From assembly GCA_029261035.1 (NCBI GenBank), contig JAJDCD010000025.1, forward strand, positions 258,926 through 322,925: a DNA stretch of 64,000 nucleotides, read 5' to 3'. Within the stretch, counting starts at the first letter, position 1. Every line of letters begins with the position of its first letter. This document shows, piece by piece, positions 9,861 through 19,378 of this stretch. The notes beneath the pieces were generated by a model. That model did not search any database, was not told where the DNA came from, and saw only the letters and a list, made by a program, of their open reading frames with translations. Origin of the DNA: Candidatus Omnitrophota bacterium (lineage in GTDB: Bacteria; Omnitrophota; Omnitrophia; Omnitrophales; JACROU01). Position numbers and translations under genes: made by a program.

Positions 9861-10415
9861 TTAAGGACTTGTCATTGAAGCTGCTTGTTCATTACCACCA
9901 ACAGCACCATCCTGTGTTCCAATATTGGTTCCAAGTCCACCCGGAACATTTCCATTTTTGAGAGGTTCGGTCGTCACTGCTTTTGCATTACCAGTACCAA
10001 CCTGGCCAGTTCTAGTACCAGAAAATACACCCTTACGAATATAATCTAAAGACCCAGATAAAACAGTTAGACTTAATGACCTGCCCCCTCTACTGGACTG
10101 AGCTCTAACAGAATCCCCATTTTGAGCCAGATAATACCCTACTATATTATTTATTTTTACAGAGGATGTACCCGTTGTAGAAAAAGTTGCCGTTCCTGTA
10201 ACAATAGTAACTGAAGCCCCATCCAAACTAGGTACTGTCTCTCCTGCAGTGGCTGCTGTCAAAGTTCCATCAGCCGCAACATTAACTCGGGTTCCATTTA
10301 CCTCAATTGTTGCAGGGCCTGTAACTGAAACATCCGCAAACGCTGTTGGAGCAACTAAAATTGCTAAAAGAAATAAACCAAACACTAAACTGGTTTTTAA
10401 ATTGATTATTTTCAC
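9861..10415 (-). CDS. Small secreted FecR-like repeat-rich protein, first gene of the EPS operon
   Basis: 184 aa with a GTG start (10413-10415) preceded by a strong SD (GGCGGAGG). The signal peptide ends AFADVS. The mature part is Gly/Thr/Ala-rich and beta-prone (TIEVNGTRVNVAADGTL, VTIVTGTATFST, LTVLSGSLDYIRKG), resembling the FecR-like LysM-associated beta domain in which a G-x-V/L-x-V-x-x-G pattern recurs. The C-terminal ~45 residues are low-complexity Gly/Asn. It is the promoter-proximal gene of the polysaccharide operon and probably periplasmic or surface-exposed. No specific function is recognised. Confidence 0.65.
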   Translation of the reverse strand: MKIINLKTSLVFGLFLLAILVAPTAFADVSVTGPATIEVNGTRVNVAADGTLTAATAGETVPSLDGASVTIVTGTATFSTTGTSSVKINNIVGYYLAQNGDSVRAQSSRGGRSLSLTVLSGSLDYIRKGVFSGTRTGQVGTGNAKAVTTEPLKNGNVPGGLGTNIGTQDGAVGGNEQAASMTSP

Positions 10416-10541
10416 TGTGGCCTCCGCCTTTTTAAATCGTTAAAATGCCTAGAAATAACATTATTACCGGCTTATCTTATATCGACCATAAAAACTGTAA
10501 TATTTAAGTAAAAAGATAGAATTACTGCAAATTTGTACTGA

Positions 10542-10570
10542 AGTTTACCTATTTTAAGTGTAATGGTCAA
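10542..10570 (-). promoter_or_regulatory. Putative sigma70 promoter of the EPS operon
   Basis: Read on the minus strand: TTGACC (10565-10570), a 17-nt spacer and TAAACT (10542-10547), 4/6 matches at the -10. It would start transcription near 10535, giving a ~120-nt leader before the GTG at 10415. Confidence 0.5.
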
Positions 10571-10628
10571 CTCTTTTTACGAAAATAATTAAAAACAATC
10601 AGTATATTATAGGTCGTTTATATTTAAC

Positions 10629-10656
10629 TTGCTTTTTTAACTCAAAACTCTATAAT
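10629..10656 (+). promoter_or_regulatory. Sigma70 promoter of rpmB
   Basis: TTGCTT (10629-10634), a 16-nt spacer and a perfect TATAAT (10651-10656). The expected start near 10663 gives a 35-nt leader with a GGCGGAG ribosome site before the rpmB ATG. It is divergent from the EPS operon promoter. Confidence 0.75.
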
Positions 10657-10697
10657 ATGCGTCCTTTTGTTAAGAAAATTTATAGGCGGAGTTTATC

Positions 10698-10928
10698 ATG
10701 AAAATATGTGAATTTTGTAAAGTTAAACCGATGGTTGGAAAAACGATTGCACGACGCGGTATGGCGAAGAAAAAAGGCGGTGTGGGTAAGAAAGTTACCG
10801 GCATTACCCGTAGACGTTTCTTCCCTAACCTACAACGCGTAAAAGCTCTTTTACCTGGCGGCACTGTTAAAAGAATTAAAGTATGTGCTAGTTGTATTCA
10901 AGCAGGTAAAGTCACTAAAGCAGCCTAA
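10698..10928 (+). CDS. rpmB: 50S ribosomal protein L28
   Basis: 76 aa, full family length. The N-terminus (MKICEFCKVKPMVGK) and the C-terminal VCASCIQAGKV match L28. The two CxxC pairs (CEFC, CASC) form the zinc-ribbon version of the protein. L28 binds 23S rRNA near the E site of the large subunit. A strong promoter and SD sit directly upstream and a hairpin terminator directly downstream, so it is a single-gene transcript. It is the only complete plus-strand protein gene in the window. Confidence 0.96.
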   Translation: MKICEFCKVKPMVGKTIARRGMAKKKGGVGKKVTGITRRRFFPNLQRVKALLPGGTVKRIKVCASCIQAGKVTKAA

Positions 10929-10929
10929 G

Positions 10930-10984
10930 AAAGCGTAAAACGGTAGCGGTTTGGTAGTTTGTTATTCGTTTTACGCTTTTTTTA
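10930..10984. terminator. Bidirectional hairpin terminator between rpmB and recJ
   Basis: The arms AAGCGTAAAACG (10930-10941) and CGTTTTACGCTT (10968-10979) are a perfect 12-bp stem followed by a T run on the plus strand. The recJ stop codon and last two codons lie inside the right arm, so the same stem serves the convergent recJ transcript. Confidence 0.8.
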
Positions 10985-12647
10985 TGTCCCGAATAACCAA
11001 TTCGTAAATCTCTCTCCCCTCCCAAATCTTCAGAGTAGGAGAATAAATAACATCGTAATAACCTATAGAAATCTGACCATAGTTTTCAAATGGATTCTTC
11101 CAAACAGCTTCTAATGTAAGCCCGTCTTGATTACACATAAATCTTTGTTCTTTGCTGGCATAGTAACGCGGAGGAATTGGTTTTAATTCTACTTTTCGTG
11201 TAAGAAACACGGGTTTTGGATTTTTAAGACCAAAAGGTTCCAGAAGCGCAATCTCTTTCATCTGTTGCGATGTTAGATCAGAAAAACTAAGCTCTTCATC
11301 TATATCAAATGTTTTGGACAAATCATCCGGAAGAACAGTCTCTCGTGCCGCTTGATTAATTAACTCTCTAAATTGAGTTAAATTCTTTTCCTCAATGGAA
11401 AGCCCTACGGCTTGTTCGTGTCCCCCAAATTGTTCTAAAGGATCACTCGCCTGATTCAAGAGTTGATATAAATTTACATTTCTAATAGACCGGCCAGAGC
11501 CCTTACCCATACCTTTATCTAAACTAATCACTAAAGAGGGTCTGTGAAATTTGTCGACTAAACGTGCTGCTACAATCCCTATAACACCTTGATGCCAACC
11601 TTCATCCCAAACCACAATCACTTTAGATTCGTTAAAATTAATTTCTGTCTCAACTTTTTTAATTGCGTCTCGTGTTGCCTGCTGTTCAATTTTTTTTCTT
11701 TCCTTATTATATTTTTCTAATCTTTGAGCGAGCTTCTCAGACTCAACCACATCATCAGTTAAAAGTAATTCCAAAGAAGGTTCTGCTGAATCCATACGTC
11801 CCGATGCATTAATCCGAGGACCAAACATAAATCCAATATGGGTTACGTTATAACGACGCGCTCTCATCTTTGCGCTTTGGGCTAAGGATCTAAAGGGAAC
11901 ATTCGGATGGTCAGACATGGCTCTCAATCCGTACTTAACAAAGATTCTATTTTCTCCTTTAAGAGGAACCATATCGGCAACCGTTCCTAATGCTGCAAAA
12001 TCCAAGTACTGCATCGCCTTATCACCAATCAATGCTTGTGACAATTTAAAAGCTAGGCCTGTTGCACAATAAGGAACAAAAGGAGACTCACAAGCTTCTT
12101 GATGTGGGTTCACTAAACTATAAGCGTCTGGAACTTTTCCGTCTTTAACTTGATGATGATCGAAAATAAGACAATCAATTCCAGCCTCGTTGGCTTGCTT
12201 CACCTCATCAAAAGAAACGGTTCCACAATCTAAGGTCAACATAATGCGAGCACCTTCGTCTCTAGCAAATTCAACTCCATGTTTTGTAAAACCATACCCA
12301 TGTTTAGAACGGTGAGGTACGAAAGGCTTCCAGTTAGCTCCTAAACGATTAAGCGTACGTCCCACAATGGCACTTGCTGTAATGCCGTCCACATCATAAT
12401 CTCCATGAACAATAATCAGCTCGGATTGATCAATTGCTTGGATCAATCGCTTCACCGCTTTTTCCATACCATAGATAAGATAAGGATCCTGTAGGTCTTC
12501 AGGGGTGCCATAAAGAAACTGCCGCGCTTCTTCAACGGAGTCAATGCCGCGATGTTTAAGAAGTTTTGCTGTAAGGGGTGTTACTTGGAGAGATTCTACA
12601 AAGTCTGCTGCAGAATCTAATTGTTTCATGTTCCATTCAGTTAACAT
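10971..12647 (-). CDS. recJ: Single-stranded-DNA-specific 5'-3' exonuclease RecJ
   Basis: 558 aa, normal length. DHH-family motifs are in order: IIVHGDYDVDGITAS (motif I, ~residue 78), LTLDCGTVS, DHHQ (motif III, ~166), SLVNPHQ, and in the DHHA1 domain GMGKGSGRS and FGGHEQAVGLSI. A C-terminal OB-type domain follows. RecJ degrades ssDNA in RecFOR recombination and mismatch/base-excision repair. It follows secDF across a repeat-filled gap of ~140 bp, in the commonly seen order yajC-secDF-recJ. Confidence 0.97.
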   Translation of the reverse strand: MLTEWNMKQLDSAADFVESLQVTPLTAKLLKHRGIDSVEEARQFLYGTPEDLQDPYLIYGMEKAVKRLIQAIDQSELIIVHGDYDVDGITASAIVGRTLNRLGANWKPFVPHRSKHGYGFTKHGVEFARDEGARIMLTLDCGTVSFDEVKQANEAGIDCLIFDHHQVKDGKVPDAYSLVNPHQEACESPFVPYCATGLAFKLSQALIGDKAMQYLDFAALGTVADMVPLKGENRIFVKYGLRAMSDHPNVPFRSLAQSAKMRARRYNVTHIGFMFGPRINASGRMDSAEPSLELLLTDDVVESEKLAQRLEKYNKERKKIEQQATRDAIKKVETEINFNESKVIVVWDEGWHQGVIGIVAARLVDKFHRPSLVISLDKGMGKGSGRSIRNVNLYQLLNQASDPLEQFGGHEQAVGLSIEEKNLTQFRELINQAARETVLPDDLSKTFDIDEELSFSDLTSQQMKEIALLEPFGLKNPKPVFLTRKVELKPIPPRYYASKEQRFMCNQDGLTLEAVWKNPFENYGQISIGYYDVIYSPTLKIWEGREIYELVIRDIKKA

Positions 12648-12672
12648 TCTAAATAAGTCCCGATCATAAGAA

Positions 12673-12779
12673 GCGGATAGCGTCTAGCGTAGAGCGTATA
12701 GTTGTCTAACCCTCACCCTCCCCTATCAGGGAGAGGGGAAAGTTTTTCCTATCCGCTAAACGCTATGCGCTCTACGCTA
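12673..12779. repeat. Intergenic composite inverted repeat (GCGGATAGCGT...CTACGCTA family)
   Basis: Left arm 12673-12696 and right arm 12749-12779 are inverted copies (AGCGTAGAGCG / GCTCTACGCT and related). They enclose a second palindrome, CCCTC...GGGAGAGGG (12714-12738). The same outer-arm sequence recurs at 19234-19258 and 23161-23331. It fills the whole recJ-secDF gap and no gene is visible in it. Confidence 0.8.
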
Positions 12780-12789
12780 ATTTATTTTA

Positions 12790-15000
12790 CTATCTTCTTT
12801 TTCCGTTAAGATCTGCTGCCAAAGGTGCTGCAATAAAAACAGAAGAGTAAGTACCCACAACCACACCAATCAAAATAGCAAAGGCAAAGTCATTAATCAC
12901 TTCTCCACCAAAGACATACAATGCAATCACAGCCAAGAGTGTTAACCCGGATGTGATGATCGTTCTCGAAAGTGTCTGATTTAAACTCAAGTTAATTAAG
13001 TCTGAAAATGTCATTTTTTTCAACAAGCGCATATTTTCACGGACACGGTCAAAAATAACAATCGTATCATTCAACGAATAACCAATAATCGTAAGAATCG
13101 CTGCGATAAAGGTTAAGTTCATTTCACGACCTGACAGAGAATAAAGCCCTACCGTAATGGCTGCGTCATGAAACAACGCCACCGCTGCACAGACTGCGAA
13201 TTGAAATCTAAATCGGAAGGACACATAAACACCCATCGCTATGAGAGCCCAAATAGATGCCCACATAGCCTTCTGTCTCAAATCGGCTCCAACAGCAGGG
13301 CCAACTCGTTCGACTCTCATAATCTCGACTTGGTCATCCCCTACCAATGCTTTCAGAGACGCCTCTACTTCTTCTGGATTCATTTGAGGTGTTCTTACAA
13401 TAATTTCATTCAAGCTCGAATCCCCAAAGTTCTGAATCTGAGACCCTTCCACTCCCCCTTCTTTTAAAGCAGATCGAATGGCTCCCATATCCGTTGGCTC
13501 GGCAAATTTTACCTGAACTAAGCTTCCTCCAGAGAAATCAACACCAAAGTTGTCAGAACCCCGATTAAAAAAGAATAAAAGCCCACAGACAATTACAACA
13601 GAAGAAACACCATAAGCAATATGACGCCATTTAATATAATTAAAACTAGGAACACCCACCAACTCAAGCATTTTAATCTTAAGATCTTGCTTCTTACTGA
13701 TGAAATCAAAAATAGCACGTGTTACAAAAAGAGCGGTGAACATACTAACGATAATACCCAAACTCAATGTAACAGCAAAACCTCGAATAGGCCCCGTTCC
13801 AAAACGAAACAGAAGTAATGCTGTGATCAACGTTGTAATATTCGAGTCCAAAATTGTAGACAACGCTTTGTTGTAACCCGAAGCAATAACAGCCCGAGCT
13901 CCCTTCCCTAACTTCAACTCTTCACGCATACGTTCATAAATAAGAACGTTCGAGTCCACGGCCATACCCATGGCCAAAATAATACCTGCAATACCAGGCA
14001 ACGTTAGAGACGCATTAAACAAAGACAACCCTGCAATAAGAAAAAGTAAATTTAAAATTAATGCTACATTCGCAACCGCACCATTAATGAAGTAATAAGC
14101 AAACATCGCCACTAATACGAGAACAAGTCCCACAAAACAAGCTCGAATACCTTTTTCTATTGAATCCTGCCCCAATGTGGCCCCAACCGTTCGTTCTTCT
14201 TCGACATAAACCGGAGCTGGAAGAGCACCGGCACGAAGCACAAGCGCTAAATCACTAGCGTCTTCATAAGTAAATTGTCCTTGAACAATGGCTCGACCGT
14301 TAGGAATACGTTCTCTGACTTGAGGTGCAGAGCGTAATGCCCCGTCCAGAATAATAGCTATTCGACGAGGAATGCCATCCACCCTAAAATCTCCAGACGC
14401 TTTTGCTGTCGCTTGATCAAAGGTCTTAGCACCTTCGTCATTAAACTCTAAAGTAACAATAGGCTGACCTAAACTACCTTGATCAAAAGAAACACCTGCA
14501 TTAACCAACTTGTCTCCAGATAGAAAAGAATCTTTTTCTAAAAGAAGCTTTTCAGAACCCAAACCTTTACCTCGAGACAATTCCTTAATCTCATATCCTT
14601 CGGGAATTTCCCCACCAAGAGCCTGATCAATCAAGGCTTGTTCATGAGCAACCATTCTAAATTCCAAATGAGCTGTTTTTCCGATAATTTCCAAAGCACG
14701 TTTACGATCACTCACACCTGGAAGTTGTATGATAATCTGATCCACCCCTTGCTTGGAAACCGAGGGCTCTTTCACACCGAATTCGTCAATACGATTACGG
14801 ATAACTTCTACGGCACGATCTGTGGCATCTTCTCGAGCAAGTTCAGGAACCTTCTCAAGGTCCACTTTCATCACAACATGCATTCCACCTTGAAGATCGA
14901 GTCCTAGATTAATTTTTTCAGACGGAGGGCTAATTTTCCAAATCGAAAGAGCAACAATGGCAACAATCAGTAAAACTTTCCATTTGTAATATTTGTTCAT
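12790..15000 (-). CDS. secDF: Fused protein translocase subunit SecDF
   Basis: 736 aa. SecD and SecF are joined in one chain. The SecD half (1-~440) has the TM1 start, NLGLDLQGGMHVVM, the P1 head domain and the TM block with GMAVDSNVLIYERMREEL. The SecF half (~450-736) has VDFSGGSLVQVKF, a second periplasmic domain, and SLNDTIVIFDRVRENMRL. Twelve TM helices are expected. The complex uses the proton gradient to pull secreted proteins through SecYEG. A strong SD (AAAGGAG) precedes the ATG, and it is downstream of yajC, its usual partner. Confidence 0.97.
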   Translation of the reverse strand: MNKYYKWKVLLIVAIVALSIWKISPPSEKINLGLDLQGGMHVVMKVDLEKVPELAREDATDRAVEVIRNRIDEFGVKEPSVSKQGVDQIIIQLPGVSDRKRALEIIGKTAHLEFRMVAHEQALIDQALGGEIPEGYEIKELSRGKGLGSEKLLLEKDSFLSGDKLVNAGVSFDQGSLGQPIVTLEFNDEGAKTFDQATAKASGDFRVDGIPRRIAIILDGALRSAPQVRERIPNGRAIVQGQFTYEDASDLALVLRAGALPAPVYVEEERTVGATLGQDSIEKGIRACFVGLVLVLVAMFAYYFINGAVANVALILNLLFLIAGLSLFNASLTLPGIAGIILAMGMAVDSNVLIYERMREELKLGKGARAVIASGYNKALSTILDSNITTLITALLLFRFGTGPIRGFAVTLSLGIIVSMFTALFVTRAIFDFISKKQDLKIKMLELVGVPSFNYIKWRHIAYGVSSVVIVCGLLFFFNRGSDNFGVDFSGGSLVQVKFAEPTDMGAIRSALKEGGVEGSQIQNFGDSSLNEIIVRTPQMNPEEVEASLKALVGDDQVEIMRVERVGPAVGADLRQKAMWASIWALIAMGVYVSFRFRFQFAVCAAVALFHDAAITVGLYSLSGREMNLTFIAAILTIIGYSLNDTIVIFDRVRENMRLLKKMTFSDLINLSLNQTLSRTIITSGLTLLAVIALYVFGGEVINDFAFAILIGVVVGTYSSVFIAAPLAADLNGKRR

Positions 15001-15017
15001 TTATTCTCCTTTATGAA

Positions 15018-15172
15018 TAGCAGATAGCCATTAGCATATAGACAATAGGATTCTTTTGTCTATAGATTCTTCGTCGTTTCACTCCTCAGAATGACAGATT
15101 TAAGTTTGTCATCCTGAGCCGCCGTTCTTTGTGGCGGAGAAGGATCTTGAGACAATGGTTCTATTGGCTAAC
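15018..15172. repeat. Intergenic repeat with TCATCCTGAG...GAAGGATC inverted core
   Basis: Between yajC and secDF. The core GATTCTTCGTCG...CAGAATGACA (15064-15095) is followed by its inverted partner GTCATCCTGAG...GAAGGATC (15108-15146), with outer inverted AGCATATAGACAATAGGATTC / CAATGGTTCTATTGGCTA. Other members of this family are at 19278, 21193, 23200 and 26737. Confidence 0.75.
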
Positions 15173-15176
15173 AAAC

Positions 15177-15509
15177 CTAGTCTTGTTGAACCACTTGGCT
15201 TACAGCAGATTTTTCGAATTCAAGTTTAACTTCATCTTCACCTACTTTAACAACAACTTTCTTTTCATCAACACCTAACACTTTACCAATAATCCCACCA
15301 TTGGTAACAACCTTATCCCCTTTTTTTAAATTGCTCACCATTAACTTGTGTTCTTTTTGGCGTTTTTGTTGAGGACGAATCAATAAAAAGTAAAAAATTA
15401 CAAACATTAAAATCAAAGGCAAAAATGCCACAATAGGATTTCCCTGTCCTTCACCACCCGCACCGGGTTGTGTTGCTGCTCCTAAAATCATCAAGTCCGT
15501 TAAATTCAT
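15177..15509 (-). CDS. yajC: Preprotein translocase accessory subunit YajC
   Basis: 110 aa, usual length. One N-terminal TM segment (IVAFLPLILMFVIFYFLLI) is followed directly by the signature RPQQKRQKEH, and then a small basic/beta cytoplasmic domain (KGDKVVTNGGIIGKVLGV). YajC binds SecDF. SD AAAGGAAG lies before the ATG. It is followed by secDF with a 176-bp repeat between them. Confidence 0.95.
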   Translation of the reverse strand: MNLTDLMILGAATQPGAGGEGQGNPIVAFLPLILMFVIFYFLLIRPQQKRQKEHKLMVSNLKKGDKVVTNGGIIGKVLGVDEKKVVVKVGEDEVKLEFEKSAVSQVVQQD

Positions 15510-15531
15510 TATTTCTTCCTTTCGATTGTTT

Positions 15532-15722
15532 AGCTATCAACTGTCAGCTATTAGCCGTCAGCAAAAACTAAATACTTCCTTTGAAATCGGCAAATATCAA
15601 ACTGCCTTTAATTTAGTATTAAAACTTACACAACTTCAGCAAACTGTCATCCCCGAATGATTTAGTCGGGGATCCATTCTTTTATAAACTAGCTCCCCGA
15701 TACAAACATTCGGGAATGACAA
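15532..15722. repeat. Intergenic repeats (GTCATCCCCGAATG / CATTCGGGAATGAC family)
   Basis: The gap between tgt and yajC holds GTCATCCCCGAATG (15645) paired with CATTCGGGAATGAC (ending 15720), with an inner GGGGATCC and its degenerate partner. A short GTCAGCTATTAGCCGTCAGC direct-repeat piece lies at 15545-15562. Related copies are at 25795-25904 and 51288-51391. No gene is seen. Confidence 0.75.
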
Positions 15723-15745
15723 ATTTCAGGCCACAACAAAATTTA

Positions 15746-16879
<1,134 letters not shown>

Positions 16880-16914
16880 TTACTAGCTACGTCAAGAAAA
16901 CGATACGTACCTAA

Positions 16915-17090
16915 TGGGGGACTGTCCCGTTTAGTATGGGACTGTCCCAGACCACCCTTTAATCGATAAGAAATAAACTACGCCGCCTTAAGAAAAAAGG
17001 GACAGTCCCTTTTTGGGACAGTCCCCTTTTTTGCCTGTCATTGCGGGGCATTATTCATTCGGGCCGTGACAATTACCTCGCAATGACGTT
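16915..17090. repeat. REP-like GGGACTGTCCC palindrome cluster between GGDEF gene and tgt
   Basis: Four copies of the odd-centre palindrome GGGAC(T/A)GTCCC lie at 16918-16928, 16938-16948, 16999-17009 and 17015-17025, the last two flanked by A and T runs. A GTCATTGCGGGGCA...CTCGCAATGAC inverted pair (17037-17084) follows. An 18-bp direct repeat occurs at 16976-16993 and 17127-17144; the second copy is the 3' end of the GGDEF gene. No gene is seen in 16871-17128. Confidence 0.8.
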
Positions 17091-17128
17091 ATAAGTTTGA
17101 ATTTAGACAAGAAAACTATCCGCTAGAA

Positions 17129-19138
17129 CTACGCCGCCTTAAGACCATTCTCACCTGCTAGACTTACTTTATTTCTTCCATGTTCTTTAGAGTAGTAAAG
17201 AGCCGCATCCGCTGCTTTAACTAAGTCGCCTTCATTCTTGGCATGCATTGGAAAAGTGGCAACGCCTAAACTAACAGTAACTTTTAGTTTTTCTTTAGGT
17301 TTGGCTCCAGGAAAATCGTGTTCTTCAATTTTCTCTCGAATACGTTCCGCGACTTTCATAGCGTCCTCCATTCCCGTTTCGGGTAACACCACCACATACT
17401 CTTCCCCTCCATAGCGACAAGGAATATCCATTTCACGGACACTTCCTTTAAAAAGTTTGGCTGTTTGAACTAACACCAAGTCTCCCATCTGATGCCCGTA
17501 GGTATCATTGAATTTTTTAAAGAAATCAATGTCAGACATAATGACAGAAACCTCATGTCCTTTACGTTCCGCACGCACAAACTCATCATGAAGTCTTTGC
17601 TGAAAATATCTATGGATATGAAGCTGCGTTAAACCATCCGTAATAGCCAAGTGGTACAGTTGCGCATTATAAATAGTAACCGCTGCCTGTCCGGATAAAG
17701 TACTTAAGAACTCCACGTCTTCTTCCTGAAATTTTTCACCCGATAATTTATTAGTAATATTCATCACACCAATACATTCTTCGTTGGCAATCAGGGGCAT
17801 ACAGATAATCGAGTTCACATTCGACTTATTTGATTTTTTAAACTGCTTGTCTTTACCTACCTCATTAATCAGCATAGGTTTCTTAGTTTTAGCGACTTTA
17901 CCAGCGACACCTTCACCCACCTTAATCCTTGTCGTCTCAATTTCACCCTGATTAATCTTTGCTTCATCCAGAGGATCAATCCCTCGCACCACCTTAACTT
18001 CTAACTCCATCGTTTCTTTATTAATTAACATAATACTGCCCTTCTGTGCATTAACCGCTTCCTTCGATTTATCTAAAATAAGAAGAAGAGTTTTCTGCAG
18101 ATCGTGCGCAAAATTCAAAGCTTGGCTTACATCATAGATTGCCGAAAGGTTATCCATTTTCTTGCTCAAAGCATGCGTCGCTTTCTCTTTTTGCTGATCC
18201 AACAAAGCACTATCAATAGCCACAGCCGCTTGAGCCGATAGCTGACTAAAAAAAGAGATTTCATCTGTTGTATAAGGCATCCCATCTTTCTTAACCCCTA
18301 AGGTCAAAACTCCAACTAAAATATCTTTCACAATAAGGGGGAACCACATTTCAGAATCCAACTCATTCAAACGCCACTTATCTACAATGTTGGAAAAACG
18401 GTATGAGCCCGTCGAATCTTTTATGTGAAAGGGTTCTCCACTATTTAAAACCTGCCAAAACAAACCTTCTTCTTTTTGAAAGCGAATACTTTTCGCCTTC
18501 TTTTCATTGGGCCCCATATACTTATTTAAAACAAAAACACCCCGACTATCATCAGAAACCAAAATAGAACAATTACTCGCATCACTCACTTCATAAACAG
18601 AAGATAAAAAAACATGGCAGATTTCATCTAAATTCTGCATTGAAAGAAGAGACTTTCCTAATTGAGATAAAGAGAAAAAATCGAAAACCTTTTTCTCAAG
18701 CCCTCCAATATTTCGGCTGATTTCTTGAGATTCTCTTTCTTCTTTCATCGCGAGTTTTTTATTCATATGTAAAAGATCAAAACCTTTATTAAAATAAAAA
18801 TTAAGACTTTCTTGGGTCATCGAAGATTGGCAAATATCAAAAAAACAACTTTTCTTCTCATCCGCCAAGAAGGAAAATATCTTATTGTTCGATTTGTAAA
18901 CACAGGCATATTTTATTTTTTCAGAGCGAAGTACGTTTTGGACTAAATGCGCTTCGGAAGGTTCCCACAAAGATTCATCTATAAAAGCCATAATCTGATC
19001 ATGTTTTTCCATTTCAGCTAAAAAATCCTCAGGATGGTGTGTCCAAATGGCTTCTGTTCCAATTTTTTCGATATGTGAAGGATTTTTTAGTTTCTTTTTC
19101 GCAAAACAAACCACACTAAACTCTGACAAACTCTCCAT
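17129..19138 (-). CDS. GAF-GAF-GGDEF diguanylate cyclase
   Basis: About 669 aa from the ATG at 19136-19138, which has a G-rich SD (GGGGGCGG); an in-frame TTG 12 nt upstream is less likely. The N-terminal ~150 residues are unassigned, followed by a short helical linker, GAF1 (~165-310), GAF2 (~335-490) and GGDEF (~500-660). The active-site signature is GGEEY (~577), and DIDFFKKFNDTYGHQMGD binds GTP/Mg. An RxxD inhibitory site (REMD) sits exactly five residues before GGEEY, so product inhibition by c-di-GMP is expected. It is probably cytosolic, as no TM segments are visible. It interrupts the usual queA-tgt neighbourhood. Confidence 0.93.
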   Translation of the reverse strand: MESLSEFSVVCFAKKKLKNPSHIEKIGTEAIWTHHPEDFLAEMEKHDQIMAFIDESLWEPSEAHLVQNVLRSEKIKYACVYKSNNKIFSFLADEKKSCFFDICQSSMTQESLNFYFNKGFDLLHMNKKLAMKEERESQEISRNIGGLEKKVFDFFSLSQLGKSLLSMQNLDEICHVFLSSVYEVSDASNCSILVSDDSRGVFVLNKYMGPNEKKAKSIRFQKEEGLFWQVLNSGEPFHIKDSTGSYRFSNIVDKWRLNELDSEMWFPLIVKDILVGVLTLGVKKDGMPYTTDEISFFSQLSAQAAVAIDSALLDQQKEKATHALSKKMDNLSAIYDVSQALNFAHDLQKTLLLILDKSKEAVNAQKGSIMLINKETMELEVKVVRGIDPLDEAKINQGEIETTRIKVGEGVAGKVAKTKKPMLINEVGKDKQFKKSNKSNVNSIICMPLIANEECIGVMNITNKLSGEKFQEEDVEFLSTLSGQAAVTIYNAQLYHLAITDGLTQLHIHRYFQQRLHDEFVRAERKGHEVSVIMSDIDFFKKFNDTYGHQMGDLVLVQTAKLFKGSVREMDIPCRYGGEEYVVVLPETGMEDAMKVAERIREKIEEHDFPGAKPKEKLKVTVSLGVATFPMHAKNEGDLVKAADAALYYSKEHGRNKVSLAGENGLKAA

Positions 19139-19207
19139 GTCCGCCCCCAATCATACTTTAGGAAGAAATTCAAACTTTTTAATAACTCTAAATAAAGTCT
19201 AAACTAA

Positions 19208-19378
19208 GATGTGACAATATGCAAATATGTGTCTAGCAGATAGCGTAGAGCGTTTAGCATATAGGAAAAAGCTCCTCTGTCAGAGATCCTTCGTTGCTCT
19301 CAGGATGACAAAACTCAGCCTGTCATCCTGAGCAACGCGAAGGATCTCTGACAAAGAATCTTGTTTTTAAGCTATTCG
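19208..19378. repeat. Intergenic long hairpin repeat between queA and GGDEF gene
   Basis: A near-perfect stem: TGTCAGAGATCCTTCG...CAGGATGACA (19278-19310) against TGTCATCCTGAG...GAAGGATCTCTGACA (19320-19352), with a ~10-nt loop. Outer arms AGATAGCGTAGAGCG (left) and AGCTATTCGCTA (right) belong to the 12673 family. No gene is seen in 19139-19378. Confidence 0.8.

Noticed and set aside
10670-10864. 64-aa frame antisense to rpmB
   Set aside because: Shadow of L28.
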